A stretch of 64,000 nucleotides of DNA from Gammaproteobacteria bacterium (GTDB taxonomy: Bacteria > Pseudomonadota > Gammaproteobacteria > GRL18), in NCBI GenBank assembly GCA_016744375.1, contig JADGEM010000002.1, forward strand, positions 62,001 through 126,000. Direction: 5' to 3'. Below, piece by piece: positions 44,251 to 54,678 of this stretch (position 1 is the stretch's first letter; every line of letters starts with the position of its first letter). The notes beneath the pieces are model-generated. The model was not told the DNA's origin. It saw only the letters and a list, made by a program, of their open reading frames with translations, and ran no database searches. The position numbers and the translations under genes are program-made.

Positions 44251-46845
44251 ATGTCAGACACCAAGGTTGCACAATTTGCCGAAACCATAGGCACGCCCGT
44301 TGAACGTCTTATTGAGCAGATGCACAATGCAGGAATAAAAGTTGATAGTCCAGATTCAATTATCAGTGATGATCAAAAAGGAGAACTGCTGTCTTATTTA
44401 CGTGATAAGCATGGTTCAGTGAGCAAAGATACACCGAATAAGATTACCTTAAAACGTAAAACGACCAGTGAACTCACTTCCATCTCAAGTGCGACTAAAT
44501 CAAGCAGCAAAGTCAAAGTTGAAGTTAGAAAAAAACGTACTTACGTAAAAAGAAGTGCTATCGATGATAAAGTATCATCCAGTGATGCTGAGCTACTGGA
44601 AGCACGTCGTGTCTCTCAGGAAACTAAACTTCGAGAAGAACAGGAACTAACAGAAAAACAAGCAGCTGATATCAAATCAAAAGAGGCTGAAGAACAGGCA
44701 AAAGCAGAAGAAATTAAACAGCGTGAAGCTGAGATAGAAGCAGAAGAAAAAGCGAACAACGTGCAGCAGGCTAAAGTTGCCGAAACCCGTGAAATTGAAC
44801 AGCTCGCCAGAAAACAAACAAAACCTATTCTTAAAGAAAAAGAAACACCAAGAAAGACAGCAGCCGTTAAACAAAAAGCTAAGACTCCAACCGAGAGTAC
44901 AAATAAAATCGCAGATGCCAAAAAGAGACATCCTGATAAACCAAAATATATGGCACCTAAAAAAGGCAATGCCGGGCATAATCAACGCAAGGGTGGAGGG
45001 AATCGTTTTGGCGGCTCTAAATCACGACACAAAAAAGGATTTAATGCATCAGAGATAGAGTCTCAGCACGCATTTGAGATGCCAACAGAAGTTAAAGTGA
45101 TTAATGTGAACATCCCAGAAACTATCAAAGTTGGGGATTTAGCTCAAAAAATGTCAGTCAAAGCTGGTGAAGTCATTAAAGTCATGATGAACATGGGCAG
45201 CATGGTGACAATTAATCAAATGCTTGATCAGGAAACGGCTTCAATCGTTATCGAAGAAATGGGACACGTTCCTGTTCTGATTAAAGACGAAGAAATTGAA
45301 GATAACTTGATGGACGATCATGTTGATGGTGAAAAGTCTTCACGTGCACCTGTTGTAACTATTATGGGACATGTTGACCATGGTAAAACATCTTTGCTGG
45401 ATCATATTCGTGAATCAAAAGTTGCTGACGGTGAAGCCGGCGGTATTACTCAGCACATTGGTGCATACCATGTGAATACTGATAAAGGAATGATCACTTT
45501 TCTCGATACACCGGGACATGCTGCTTTTACATCAATGCGTTCACGTGGTGCAAATGCCACTGATATTGTGATTGTAGTGGTTGCCGCTGATGATGGTGTT
45601 ATGCCTCAAACTAAAGAAGCAGTTCAACATGCTAAAGCGGCAGGTGTGCCCATTATTGTTGCAGTTAATAAAATAGATAAAGAAGATTCTGATCCGGAAC
45701 GTGTCAAAAATGAATTGTCAGCCCTTGATGTGATACCGGAAGAATGGGGTGGTGATGTCATGTTTATGCCTGTTTCAGCTAAAACAGGTCAGGGTATTGA
45801 TGATCTCCTTGATGCAATTTCTGTTACTGCAGAAATGATGGAGCTAGTGGCTGTTCCTGATGGCCCTGCTAAAGGCATTGTCATTGAATCACGACTTGAT
45901 AGAGGTCGTGGTACAGTTGCAACGATTCTGATTCAAAGTGGTTTATTGAGCAAAGGTGATATGATCATTGCTGGTCAGGATTATGGCCGAATTCGTGCCA
46001 TGATGGATGAAAATGGCGATGTAATTAAAACCGCAGGACCTTCTATCCCGGTTGAAGTTCTAGGGCTTTCAGGCACACCAACGGCTGGTTCAGAAGTGCT
46101 GGTAGTAAAGAATGAACGAAAAGCCCGTGAAGTTGCATTATTTCGCCAGGGTAAATACCGTGATGTTAAACTGGCACGTCAGCAGGCAGCCAAGTTAGAA
46201 AATATGTTCAGTAAAATGGAAAATGGTCATATACAAACACTGAATATTGTTCTCAAAGCTGATGTTCAGGGGTCCGTTGAAGCAATTTCTGATTCACTCA
46301 AGAGGCTTTCAACTGATGAAATTAAGGTGAATATTGTATCTGATGGCGTAGGTGGCATTAATGAATCAGATGCTCAATTAGCTGTTGCTTCAAATGCTAT
46401 TGTGATTGGTTTTAATGTTCGTGCTGATGCCTCAGCTAAGAAAATTATCGATAATGAAGCTGTAGATCTGCATTATTATAGTGTTATTTACGATATTCTT
46501 GATGAAATAACAACGGCAATGACCGGCATGCTGTCACCAGAGTTTAAGGATGTCATTATGGGATTGGCTGAAGTACGTGATGTATTCCGTTCTCCAAAAT
46601 TGGGCGCTATTGCTGGTTGTATGGTGGTAGATGGAACTCTTAAACGCAATAGTCCAATTCGTGTTTTACGTGATAATGTTGTCATTTATGAAGGTGAACT
46701 TGAGTCATTAAGGCGTTTTAAAGATGATGTTCAGGAAGTTAAATCTGGGACAGAATGCGGTATCGGCGTGAAGAATTACAATGATGTCAAACCGGGTGAC
46801 CAGATTGAAGTTTATGAGCGAGTTCAAGTAAAAAGGTCCTTGTAA
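44251..46845 (+). CDS. infB: Translation initiation factor IF-2
   Basis: IF-2 brings initiator tRNA to the 30S subunit. The 864-residue protein has an N-terminal IF2N domain, a long charged Glu/Lys-rich coiled region (about residues 90-260), a second IF2N domain ([20 protein letters not shown]) and the G domain: [14 protein letters not shown] (G1), [10 protein letters not shown] (G2), [12 protein letters not shown] (G3), NKIDKED (G4). The remaining domains II-IV ([22 protein letters not shown], and [14 protein letters not shown]) complete the factor. It starts 20 bases after nusA. Confidence 0.97.
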   Translation: MSDTKVAQFAETIGTPVERLIEQMHNAGIKVDSPDSIISDDQKGELLSYLRDKHGSVSKDTPNKITLKRKTTSELTSISSATKSSSKVKVEVRKKRTYVKRSAIDDKVSSSDAELLEARRVSQETKLREEQELTEKQAADIKSKEAEEQAKAEEIKQREAEIEAEEKANNVQQAKVAETREIEQLARKQTKPILKEKETPRKTAAVKQKAKTPTESTNKIADAKKRHPDKPKYMAPKKGNAGHNQRKGGGNRFGGSKSRHKKGFNASEIESQHAFEMPTEVKVINVNIPETIKVGDLAQKMSVKAGEVIKVMMNMGSMVTINQMLDQETASIVIEEMGHVPVLIKDEEIEDNLMDDHVDGEKSSRAPVVTIMGHVDHGKTSLLDHIRESKVADGEAGGITQHIGAYHVNTDKGMITFLDTPGHAAFTSMRSRGANATDIVIVVVAADDGVMPQTKEAVQHAKAAGVPIIVAVNKIDKEDSDPERVKNELSALDVIPEEWGGDVMFMPVSAKTGQGIDDLLDAISVTAEMMELVAVPDGPAKGIVIESRLDRGRGTVATILIQSGLLSKGDMIIAGQDYGRIRAMMDENGDVIKTAGPSIPVEVLGLSGTPTAGSEVLVVKNERKAREVALFRQGKYRDVKLARQQAAKLENMFSKMENGHIQTLNIVLKADVQGSVEAISDSLKRLSTDEIKVNIVSDGVGGINESDAQLAVASNAIVIGFNVRADASAKKIIDNEAVDLHYYSVIYDILDEITTAMTGMLSPEFKDVIMGLAEVRDVFRSPKLGAIAGCMVVDGTLKRNSPIRVLRDNVVIYEGELESLRRFKDDVQEVKSGTECGIGVKNYNDVKPGDQIEVYERVQVKRSL

Positions 46846-46847
46846 AT

Positions 46848-47258
46848 ATGCCTGCAGATTATAGTCGTAGTAGACGAGTCGGTGAACTGATACAACGTGA
46901 ATTGGCCACCATGCTAACAAGGGATGTAAAAGATCCGCGTCTTGCATTTGTCTCCATTACTGCAGTTGATGTCACACGTGATCTTGGGCTGGCAAAAGTA
47001 TTCTATACGGTAATCAATGCTGAATTAGATCATGGCCATAATCAAAAGCAGAAACAACGTGAAGATAAACTAAAGGTTCAGGAAGGCTTGAACAAAGCCA
47101 CCGGATTCCTTCGGTATGAATTGGGGCAAAGAATTAAGCTTCGAGTCGTTCCTCGTTTAGAATTTCGCTATGATGAGTCAGTCATACGGGGAGCTCAATT
47201 GACCCAATTAATTGATAATGCGATTGCTGATGATGAACAGCGTACAACTAAAAAATAA
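46848..47258 (+). CDS. rbfA: Ribosome-binding factor A
   Basis: RbfA is a 30S maturation and cold-shock factor with a KH-like fold. The 136-residue protein shows SRRVGELIQRELATMLTRDVKDPRLAFVSITAVDVTRDLGLAKVFYTV (about residues 5-52) and the C-terminal LRYELGQRIKLRVVPRLEFRYDESV. It starts two bases after the infB stop, so translation is likely coupled. Confidence 0.96.
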   Translation: MPADYSRSRRVGELIQRELATMLTRDVKDPRLAFVSITAVDVTRDLGLAKVFYTVINAELDHGHNQKQKQREDKLKVQEGLNKATGFLRYELGQRIKLRVVPRLEFRYDESVIRGAQLTQLIDNAIADDEQRTTKK

Positions 47259-47284
47259 TTTTTTTTGACAAACTGGTAATCAAA

Positions 47285-48253
47285 ATGGCACGGAAAAGAA
47301 AAGGCCGTCCTGTCAATGGTATTCTTGTATTAGATAAACCTTCTGGAATCACTTCTAACAAAGCTTTACAAAAAGTAAAACACCTGTTTAATGCTCAAAA
47401 AGCGGGTCATACCGGTAGCCTTGATCCGCTGGCAACCGGCGTTCTCCCTATCTGTCTGGGAGAAGCGACCAAAATTTCACATTATTTATTAGATGCTAAT
47501 AAAACTTACCGTGCAAAATGTGTCCTGGGAACAATCACAACAACAGGTGATTCAGATGGTGAGATACTGGTTCAAAAAACAGTCGATGAGCTATCAAAAA
47601 AAGAATTGCTGGAATTGCTTTCCGGCTTTGAAGGTGCCCAGCAACAAACCCCCCCTATGTATTCAGCTCTAAAGCATAATGGTCGCCCATTATACGAATA
47701 TGCCAGAAAGGGAATTGTAATTGAGCGTAAATCTCGTCCTGTTACCATTTTTAACATCACTTTATTAGATTATTCGTTTGTAAGTCAAGCATCTGATTCT
47801 CAGGGTGTCAGTACACAGGCATTCATTGAGATCGAAGTTCAATGTTCAAAAGGTACTTATATTCGCACTCTGTGTGAAGACATTGGCGAGAAATTAGGCT
47901 GTGGTGCTCATATTAGCGCATTAAGGCGTATTGATTCAGAGCCTTTTTCGCTCTCACAGGCCATCTCTCTTGAGCAACTATTATCACAATTTAGATCAGA
48001 TTCACCAGATGATAAGCCTGACTTTGAAGCAATGGATCAAATATTGCTCACTACTGATTTTGCGATACAACAATTTCCAGCAGTTCATATAAATAAAGAT
48101 CAATTGCACAAGATTCAACATGGCATGACGATTGAAGTGCAGCCAGAGATTGATGCTAGCGATTACCGACTTTATTATGATGATACGCTGATTGCTTTGG
48201 CTGTTTTGGATGATCATTCGAATTTAAAGCCAAAAAGGTTATTGTTTCTGTAA
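47285..48253 (+). CDS. truB: tRNA pseudouridine(55) synthase TruB
   Basis: TruB makes pseudouridine 55 in the T loop of tRNAs. The 322-residue protein has GILVLDKPSGITSN (about residues 13-26), the catalytic Asp in HTGSLDPLATGVLPICLG (about 42-59), TPPMYSALKHNGRPLYEYAR (about 121-140) and CSKGTYIRTLCEDIGEKLG. It follows rbfA by 26 bases. Confidence 0.97.
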   Translation: MARKRKGRPVNGILVLDKPSGITSNKALQKVKHLFNAQKAGHTGSLDPLATGVLPICLGEATKISHYLLDANKTYRAKCVLGTITTTGDSDGEILVQKTVDELSKKELLELLSGFEGAQQQTPPMYSALKHNGRPLYEYARKGIVIERKSRPVTIFNITLLDYSFVSQASDSQGVSTQAFIEIEVQCSKGTYIRTLCEDIGEKLGCGAHISALRRIDSEPFSLSQAISLEQLLSQFRSDSPDDKPDFEAMDQILLTTDFAIQQFPAVHINKDQLHKIQHGMTIEVQPEIDASDYRLYYDDTLIALAVLDDHSNLKPKRLLFL

Positions 48254-48280
48254 AATATATGGCCTTTGGTTATAATCATG

Positions 48281-48309
48281 TTGCACAAGTCTATTATATC
48301 GCTTGTTAT
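48281..48309 (+). promoter_or_regulatory. Possible promoter in the truB-rpsO gap
   Basis: TTGCAC (48281-48286) and TGTTAT (48304-48309) are separated by 17 bp. The -10 match is modest. It would give rpsO-pnp a second promoter with a leader of about 180 bases, in which S15 autoregulation (known in E. coli) could act. I could not identify the S15-binding pseudoknot. Confidence 0.3.
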
Positions 48310-48491
48310 AAAGAGACTGAGCAGGTAAAATACACGCCTTGTTTGGAACTGTTGATCCTGGTATCACATAATAGGTATCAATATTTATAAGTTTCATCCT
48401 TTAGTTGAGCAATTTGGTTTTTACATATTATTTAAATACATGCTTTAAATATATGTTTTTACTGATACTTTAATGTTTTAGGAGTAGTAAA

Positions 48492-48758
48492 ATGATTTCT
48501 GTACAGCAGAAGAGCGAAATAGTAAAAGAACATTCACGTGGCACTAATGACACGGGTTCACCAGAAGTTCAGGTGGCATTATTAACTGCAAAAATTATAG
48601 ATTTAACTGAACACTTTAAAGTTCACAAACATGATCACCATTCTCGTCAAGGTCTGTTAAGAATGGTAAGTAAGCGTAGAAAAATGCTTGATTACCTAAA
48701 AAGAAAAAACAATGATCGTTATCGTTCACTTATTTCTAAATTAGGTTTACGTAAATAA
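48492..48758 (+). CDS. rpsO: 30S ribosomal protein S15
   Basis: S15 binds the central domain of 16S rRNA. The 88-residue protein shows [50 protein letters not shown] (about residues 20-68), the S15 core, and ends [12 protein letters not shown]. The start ATG has ggag seven to nine bases upstream. It is followed by a long hairpin and then pnp. Confidence 0.98.
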   Translation: MISVQQKSEIVKEHSRGTNDTGSPEVQVALLTAKIIDLTEHFKVHKHDHHSRQGLLRMVSKRRKMLDYLKRKNNDRYRSLISKLGLRK

Positions 48759-48772
48759 GTTATACTTTCAAA

Positions 48773-48804
48773 CCAGAGGTCTGTCATCCTGGACAGACCT
48801 CTGG
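48773..48804 (+). other. Perfect 13-bp hairpin in the rpsO-pnp gap (candidate RNase III site)
   Basis: ccagaggtctgtc (48773-48785) and gacagacctctgg (48792-48804) form a perfect 13-bp stem with a six-base loop. There is no T-run, so it is probably not a terminator. In E. coli an RNase III cut in the pnp leader starts PNPase autoregulation, and a stem in the same gap is expected; whether RNase III cuts here is inference. Confidence 0.7.
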
Positions 48805-48909
48805 AGACACACTTCACTATATTTCTCAAACTATTGGATTAAAGATTATTAGTTCTGAACCTAATAGTTTTTGAAGTGACTTCAGCCGAATGAACGGAGT
48901 AAAAATAGC

Positions 48910-51021
48910 GTGACACCAATTACAAGAACATTCCAGTTTGGACCAGAAACAGTAACTCTTGAGACAGGCGAAATCGCACGTCAAGCATCGGGTGCCGTTA
49001 TGGTAAATGTGGGGGGCACCTCAGTTTTTGTTACTGTAGTGGCTAAAAAAGAAGCCAGACCTGGTGCTGATTTCTTTCCTTTAACTATTGATTATCAAGA
49101 AAAAACTTATGCGGCAGGTAAAATTCCTGGAGGCTTTTTCAAACGAGAAGGTCGTCCCAGTGAAAATGAAACACTGATTTCACGCTTGATTGACCGTCCT
49201 TTACGTCCTCTCTTTCCAAAGGGGTACTACAACGAAGTTCAGGTTATTTGTACCGTTGTTTCTCTCAATCCAGATATTGATCCTGATATTCCGGCGATGA
49301 TTGGCGCTTCTGCTGCAATGTCAATTGCAGATGTTCCTTTTAATGGTCCAATCGGTTGCTGCCGTGTGGGCTATATTGATGGTGAATATTCACTCAACCC
49401 CGGTCGTGATTTATTGGATGAGTCAGAGCTTGATCTGGTTGTCGCGGGCACAGATACTGCTGTATTAATGGTTGAGTCTGAAGCTGATGAACTTTCTGAA
49501 GACATTATGCTCGGTGCTGTTATGTTTGGTCATGAACATTTTCAAACTGTTATTACAGAAATTAAAGCATTTGTTGCCGAAGTTGGTTCTACTCGTTCAG
49601 AATATGTTCCTGTTGCCGTTGATGAAGAACTTATCAGTACAGTAAATGGTGAATCTGAAGCATCTGTTAGTGATGCATATAAAATCAGTGATAAACTGGA
49701 ACGCCTCAATAAACTGAGCGACATTAAATCTACATTAATTGAAAAATTTGCCTCTGCTGAAGATGCAAAATTTTCTGATAGTGATTTGTCTGGAGCTTTC
49801 TATAAATTAGAAAAGAAGGTTGTTCGAAATAATATTATTGCAGGCAATCCACGTATTGATGGTCGTGATACTAAAACTGTTCGACCTTTACATATTCGTA
49901 CAGGTGTCCTTGAGCGTACCCATGGTTCAGCATTATTTACTCGTGGTGAAACTCAGGCACTAGTGGTTACAACACTTGGTACTGCACGTGATGCACAAAT
50001 AATTGATGCTTTAGAAGGAAGTTATAAAGATTCTTTCATGCTTCACTACAATTTCCCTCCATACAGTGTTGGTGAAACCGGGCGTGTTGGTACTCCAAAG
50101 CGTCGTGAAATTGGTCATGGTCGTTTAGCAAAACGTGGCGTTGCCGCTGTGTTGCCGACAGTTGATGAATTTCCATATACTATTCGGGTTGTTTCAGAGA
50201 TTACTGAATCAAATGGCTCAAGCTCTATGGCTTCAGTTTGTGGCACTAGTCTATCGTTGATGGATGCAGGTGTGCCTATTTCGTCGCCTGTTGCAGGTAT
50301 CGCAATGGGTCTGATTAAAGAAGATGAAGGTTTCGCTGTTTTGACCGATATTCTGGGTGATGAAGATCACCTGGGAGATATGGATTTTAAAGTTGCTGGT
50401 ACTGAAAATGGTGTTAATGCTCTGCAAATGGACATTAAAATTGAAGGTATTACCAAAGAAATCATGGAAATTGCATTAGCACAAGCTAAAGATGCTAGAT
50501 TTGAGATTCTGAGCCAAATGAATGCTGTTATTTCTACGGCTAACACAAGGATGTCAGATTTTGCGCCGCGTATTCTAACTATTCAGATTAATCCTGATAA
50601 AATCCGTGATGTTATTGGTAAGGGTGGCTCAACCATTAAAGCATTGAGTGAAGAAACAGGTGCAAATATTGATATTAACGATGAGGGAATAGTTAAAATT
50701 TCTTCTGTTGATAATGCCGCAGCTCAGGAATGTCAGCGTCGCATCGAAGAAATTACTCAAGATGTTGAAGTGGGTAAAATTTATAATGGTCGTGTAACCA
50801 AGATTATGGATTTTGGTGCTTTTGTTACGATAATACCTGGTAAGGATGGACTGGTTCATATTTCTCAGATTTGTGAGGAACGGGTTAATAACGTGACTGA
50901 TAAGTTAAGTGAAGGTGAATTTGTTGATGTCAAAGTTCTTGAAATTGACAAACAGGGTCGAATTCGCCTAAGTATGAAAGCGATTGCTGCTGAAAAAGCT
51001 GAAGCTGCATCAGAAGAGTAA
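48910..51021 (+). CDS. pnp: Polyribonucleotide nucleotidyltransferase (PNPase)
   Basis: PNPase degrades RNA phosphorolytically and is part of the degradosome in many bacteria. The 703-residue protein has two RNase PH domains ([26 protein letters not shown], and [11 protein letters not shown] at the junction), then KH ([25 protein letters not shown], about residues 558-582) and S1 ([33 protein letters not shown], about 622-654). Translation starts with GTG; ggag lies 11 bases before it, and the first residues [19 protein letters not shown] match the family. A strong hairpin follows its stop. Confidence 0.97.
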   Translation: MTPITRTFQFGPETVTLETGEIARQASGAVMVNVGGTSVFVTVVAKKEARPGADFFPLTIDYQEKTYAAGKIPGGFFKREGRPSENETLISRLIDRPLRPLFPKGYYNEVQVICTVVSLNPDIDPDIPAMIGASAAMSIADVPFNGPIGCCRVGYIDGEYSLNPGRDLLDESELDLVVAGTDTAVLMVESEADELSEDIMLGAVMFGHEHFQTVITEIKAFVAEVGSTRSEYVPVAVDEELISTVNGESEASVSDAYKISDKLERLNKLSDIKSTLIEKFASAEDAKFSDSDLSGAFYKLEKKVVRNNIIAGNPRIDGRDTKTVRPLHIRTGVLERTHGSALFTRGETQALVVTTLGTARDAQIIDALEGSYKDSFMLHYNFPPYSVGETGRVGTPKRREIGHGRLAKRGVAAVLPTVDEFPYTIRVVSEITESNGSSSMASVCGTSLSLMDAGVPISSPVAGIAMGLIKEDEGFAVLTDILGDEDHLGDMDFKVAGTENGVNALQMDIKIEGITKEIMEIALAQAKDARFEILSQMNAVISTANTRMSDFAPRILTIQINPDKIRDVIGKGGSTIKALSEETGANIDINDEGIVKISSVDNAAAQECQRRIEEITQDVEVGKIYNGRVTKIMDFGAFVTIIPGKDGLVHISQICEERVNNVTDKLSEGEFVDVKVLEIDKQGRIRLSMKAIAAEKAEAASEE

Positions 51022-51037
51022 TCATACTCAGCTTGCT

Positions 51038-51078
51038 TTTTTACTCTCAGTTTCTGTGAAATTGAGAGTAAAAATTTT
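51038..51078 (+). terminator. Bidirectional-type terminator after pnp
   Basis: tttttactctca (51038-51049) pairs with tgagagtaaaaa (51063-51074) over 12 bases, with a 13-base loop, followed by tttt. It lies 17 bases after the pnp stop and separates the translation operon from the kinase cluster. Confidence 0.8.
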
Positions 51079-51337
51079 CATTTTAAAAAAGGTTCAATTC
51101 CTTTTACCTTTCTCCTTTTTCGATTCATACAGCTCCTATTCCATAGTAAGAAAAATGTAGGTCTTATATTACAAAACCTGACTTACATATGCGATACAAT
51201 TCATTTTTAAAAGATTTACATAAAGATTTTCATTATAAGTTGATATTTTTCTAATATAGGTCTTTACTGACTGATATATACTTCCAGCCTGAGCACTATT
51301 TAATTCAGGTTTAATCAAGGTTGCATTTTATTATATT
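51079..51337. other. AT-rich gap before the kinase cluster
   Basis: Together with the terminator, this gap is over 300 bases. It is AT-rich and holds no gene. atgtaggtc (about 51156-51164) and gacttacat (about 51181-51189) form an imperfect inverted repeat. The kinase promoter should lie within the last 150 bases, but I see no convincing -35/-10 pair. Confidence 0.45.
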
Positions 51338-52321
51338 ATGAGTGTTATTCAAGGTTATCAGATCCAGGGCATTCTCGCTAAAGGCGGCATGGCAATCATC
51401 TATATTGCTGTGCAGGAATCCCTTAAACGCCAAGTGGCATTGAAAGTATTAGATCCTAGACTTGATACTAAGCTGCTGAATTTATTTCTGGAAGAAAGCC
51501 GGATTATTGCATCACTTAAACATCCGAATATTATTCCGGTTTTTGATGTTGGCAGGGTTGGAATTCATTTTTATCATGCGATGGAATACTTAGAAGGTGG
51601 CGATCTGGAAGCTCGCTTAAAAAGTGGCATTAGTATCAATACCGCTCTTGAAATTGTGCTCGAACTCGCTGATGCTCTGTATCTGGTGCATAGCAAGGGA
51701 ATAATTCATGGTGATATTAAGCCAGCGAACATTGTTTTTAGAAGTGATGATTGTCCAGTGTTGACAGATTTTGGCATTTCGAAGCGATTTGATTTGTTGA
51801 GCTCAGAAGGGGATGAGCCACAAGAAATTCTGGCCAGCCCTAGTTATGCGAGCCCGGAACTTATGCAAGGTCAGACATTTAATCAAAAAGTGGATATTTA
51901 TAGTCTCGGGGTTGTACTTTTCGAAATGCTGGTTGGTCATAAACCTTATACAGGCAAGGATCATGCTGAATTAGTTGCTAATAGCATTCAGCAGCCGATT
52001 CCTTTGATCCCAGAGCATTTAAAACCAATCCAACCTCTAATTGATCATATGCTGGCCAAAGATCAGGCTGAGCGTATTGGTGATGCCCGTATGATATCAA
52101 GGTACATAAAAAAATATCTTAGAGACCACCCTGATACAGTAAAAAATCTGTCTGAACGAATTGCCGAAGTTGAAGCCAATAATAATGGTGATATTGTTTT
52201 GGAATATGTACCTGATTCTAAGAACAACATCTCAATTAATCCATCCAAGACATTGTTACCTCTGCTTATTATTTTATTTTCTGTTATAGTTGCAACATCT
52301 ATTTGGTACTTTGTTATATAG
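51338..52321 (+). CDS. Membrane-anchored Hanks-type serine/threonine kinase 1
   Basis: A 327-residue Ser/Thr kinase. The glycine loop is ILAKGGMAIIYIAVQ (about residues 9-23), with the ATP-binding Lys in RQVALKVL. The catalytic loop is HGDIKPANI (about 125-133), with Gly in place of the usual Arg of HRD, so activation need not depend on loop phosphorylation in the standard way. DFGISKRF and ASPSYASPELMQGQ (DFG and APE-like) follow. A single membrane helix near the C terminus (about residues 304-326, LLPLLIILFSVIVATSIWYF) would tether it with the kinase in the cytoplasm and almost no outer part. A closely related kinase follows after 28 bases. Confidence 0.93.
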   Translation: MSVIQGYQIQGILAKGGMAIIYIAVQESLKRQVALKVLDPRLDTKLLNLFLEESRIIASLKHPNIIPVFDVGRVGIHFYHAMEYLEGGDLEARLKSGISINTALEIVLELADALYLVHSKGIIHGDIKPANIVFRSDDCPVLTDFGISKRFDLLSSEGDEPQEILASPSYASPELMQGQTFNQKVDIYSLGVVLFEMLVGHKPYTGKDHAELVANSIQQPIPLIPEHLKPIQPLIDHMLAKDQAERIGDARMISRYIKKYLRDHPDTVKNLSERIAEVEANNNGDIVLEYVPDSKNNISINPSKTLLPLLIILFSVIVATSIWYFVI

Positions 52322-52349
52322 TATGTTTGCTGGAAATCCATGATTATTT

Positions 52350-53954
52350 ATGAAGTCTATTGCTGGATATAATGTAATAAAATTGCTTGCTAAAGGTGGT
52401 ATGGCTGCTATATACCTGGCAGAGCAGAAATCATTACAACGTCAGGTTGTTCTTAAATTTGTCAACCCAAAACTTGATGATGCAATAAAAAAGCGATTCA
52501 TAGAAGAAGGTCGCATTATTGCTTCTTTAAAGCATCCGAATATTATTACTGTTTTTGATGTTATCAGTACAGGCAAACATAATTTTATTGCAATGGAATA
52601 TTTACCTGATGGTGATTTAGAAACACGCCTCCTCACAAAACTTGATGCCTACACTGTTTTAGATATCATCAGCAAAATATCAGATGCGCTCCACTCAATA
52701 CATAAGCAGGGAATTATCCACGGGGACATTAAACCGGCGAATATTCTATTTAGAGGAGGGGACCATCCTCTTTTAACTGACTTTGGAATATCTCATAGAA
52801 TCGAACCCAAAAAAGAGGTTGAATTGGGTTCAGATGAACTTTATGCCAGCCCAACTTATGCATCTCCGGAACTGATTCAAGGGAAACCATTTGACTATCG
52901 AACCGACATTTATAGTTTGGGGATTATGCTTTATGAAATGTTAATTGGAGAAAAGCCGTATACGGGTGAAACTGAAATAGAAATAATTGCTAATAGTATT
53001 CAAGAACCTATTCCTAAGCTGCCTGAACTGTTTCATGGCCTTCAGCCACTATTAGAGAGTCTTTTAGCCAAATCACCGGAAGATCGTTTATCTGATACGA
53101 AATTGGTTACTCGTTTTATTGCTCAATATCTGAAAGATCATCCCAACTTAAAAAAACAGGGGACAGATACAAAATTAATTGATACGGATGTTGTTGTTGA
53201 ATATGTCGCTAACACTAAAGGCAATCAGATTGTTAAACAGAAAAGCACTTACATTAGCTCCATATTGTTATTATTTATTTTACTTTTTATTATTTTACTG
53301 AATAAAGAAACTCTATGGGACGAATATTTTACCCAAGCTTCTCAAACACTGGAACAATCAAACCGTTATAAAGTTGCCACTCAGATAACTAGCAGACCGC
53401 CTAATACTGAAGCAATATCAAATTCATTATCTAAGACTACTGTCATTCATCAAGCAGAAAAGACATTAGCTGTTGACAAGCACTCTGAAGAGGTGCTTTC
53501 TGAGCAAGAAGATGCATTGATTCAAAAAAATAAAGAACTTGCGCTTGTCAAACAGGAACTTGAAATTCAAAAATCTTTGACCCGACAAAAAAATTCAATA
53601 AATAATAAAACGATCACTCAATTGCTCCACAAGGGTGAACTTTCATTAAAAAAATACCAGTTAACAACACCGCTAAATGATAATGCATTATATTATTTCC
53701 AAAAAGCCCTCGAATTGGACAAACAAAATCCTGAAGCTCAAAAAGGCATTGAAAATGTGGTTTATCGATATGAGTTGCTTGCCCGGAGTGAGTTGAACAA
53801 ATATCACTATCAAAAAGCTCAATCATACATCAGCTCAGGTTTAAGTATTGACTCAGATAACGAACGTCTAATGGCATTACAAAAAGAAGCCAATTTACAT
53901 AATGAGCCAAAAAGAGTGGTTAATAAGGTTAAAAACTTTTTTAAAAATTGGTAG
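52350..53954 (+). CDS. Membrane-anchored serine/threonine kinase 2 with C-terminal coiled coil and TPR-like region
   Basis: A 534-residue paralogue of the preceding gene. The kinase domain (about residues 5-262) shows LLAKGGMAAIYLAEQ, HGDIKPANILF and LTDFGISHRIE, including the same HGD variation. A membrane helix (about 304-321, ISSILLLFILLFIILL) is followed by about 210 residues: a coiled coil (about 374-415, SEEVLSEQEDALIQKNKELA) and helical, TPR-like sequence (about 430-520, NALYYFQKALELDKQNPEAQKG). This outer part may bind peptides or assembly partners. It arose by tandem duplication with kinase 1 and was extended at the C terminus. Confidence 0.92.
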   Translation: MKSIAGYNVIKLLAKGGMAAIYLAEQKSLQRQVVLKFVNPKLDDAIKKRFIEEGRIIASLKHPNIITVFDVISTGKHNFIAMEYLPDGDLETRLLTKLDAYTVLDIISKISDALHSIHKQGIIHGDIKPANILFRGGDHPLLTDFGISHRIEPKKEVELGSDELYASPTYASPELIQGKPFDYRTDIYSLGIMLYEMLIGEKPYTGETEIEIIANSIQEPIPKLPELFHGLQPLLESLLAKSPEDRLSDTKLVTRFIAQYLKDHPNLKKQGTDTKLIDTDVVVEYVANTKGNQIVKQKSTYISSILLLFILLFIILLNKETLWDEYFTQASQTLEQSNRYKVATQITSRPPNTEAISNSLSKTTVIHQAEKTLAVDKHSEEVLSEQEDALIQKNKELALVKQELEIQKSLTRQKNSINNKTITQLLHKGELSLKKYQLTTPLNDNALYYFQKALELDKQNPEAQKGIENVVYRYELLARSELNKYHYQKAQSYISSGLSIDSDNERLMALQKEANLHNEPKRVVNKVKNFFKNW

Positions 53955-54089
53955 TTCTAAAAATATTTAATAAAAATGATATTCTTACATGAAAATCACA
54001 TTATAATAGTCTATTATTCATAATAGTTATTTAAGTGATATAAGCACAAAAGGCTCGATTAAATTTAGAATTCTTTTTTGGGAGTTAAG

Positions 54090-54554
54090 ATGAGACTGGT
54101 TTTAAGATTTGATGGTCAGGATATTCAAGAGTTTGTACTGGATAAAAAAGATATAACAATTGGTAGAACACCCAGTAATGATATATCAATTGATAATTTA
54201 GCCATAAGCAGCCATCATGCAAGCGTTCATAACACTCAGGATGGTGCTGTTTTAGAAGATATGAAAAGTACCAATGGCACTTTTGTAAATGATATTGAGG
54301 TTACACGTCACCACCTAAAAGATGGTGATATTATTGGAATAGGTAAGCACCAAATTTTATTTTTTAGCAATGCTGCTTATAGTACTGCAGGTTCTGATGA
54401 TCAAAGTGAAGCAACTGTAATGATGTCTGCAGACTTCCAGCAGCAACTTCAGCAGGAGCTTTCAAAAAGCAAAGCGGCCACACGTACGACAACCAGGAAA
54501 CCAAAAGCTAAAAAAGGATTTTTTGCTAAACTAAAAGAGTGGTTTGGGTTTTAA
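54090..54554 (+). CDS. FHA domain protein
   Basis: A 154-residue protein with an FHA domain, which binds phosphothreonine. Signature residues are seen in ITIGRTPSNDISIDNLAISSHHASVH (about residues 24-49; Gly-Arg, Ser and His) and DMKSTNGTFVNDIEV (Asn-Gly). The frame can be read from a TTG at 54078, but ATG 54090 has gggag five bases upstream and starts RLVLRFDGQDIQE. A basic, Lys-rich tail follows (TTTRKPKAKKGFFAK). Placed after two Ser/Thr kinases, it is probably their reader or substrate. A perfect terminator ends the unit. Confidence 0.9.
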   Translation: MRLVLRFDGQDIQEFVLDKKDITIGRTPSNDISIDNLAISSHHASVHNTQDGAVLEDMKSTNGTFVNDIEVTRHHLKDGDIIGIGKHQILFFSNAAYSTAGSDDQSEATVMMSADFQQQLQQELSKSKAATRTTTRKPKAKKGFFAKLKEWFGF

Positions 54555-54600
54555 TTTGTATTATTACAATCATTCCAGCTCCCTCATACTTAAAAGTGAA

Positions 54601-54638
54601 AAAAAAGGCCTAATCTAATAATAGATTAGGCCTTTTTT
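54601..54638. terminator. Strong bidirectional terminator between FHA gene and sat
   Basis: aaaaaaggcctaatcta (54601-54617), loop ataa, and tagattaggcctttttt (54622-54638) make a perfect 17-bp stem flanked by A and T runs, so it can end transcription from both sides: the kinase-FHA unit and sat, which converge here. Confidence 0.9.
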
Positions 54639-54678
54639 GAATAAGCAAAAGTAAACAATTGCTTATTAATGGCACTTA

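Noticed and set aside
44616-44985. Open minus-strand frames of about 100-117 codons opposite infB
   Set aside because: They mirror the biased Glu/Lys codons of the IF-2 charged region and show only the Ser/Phe/Cys-rich composition expected from that.
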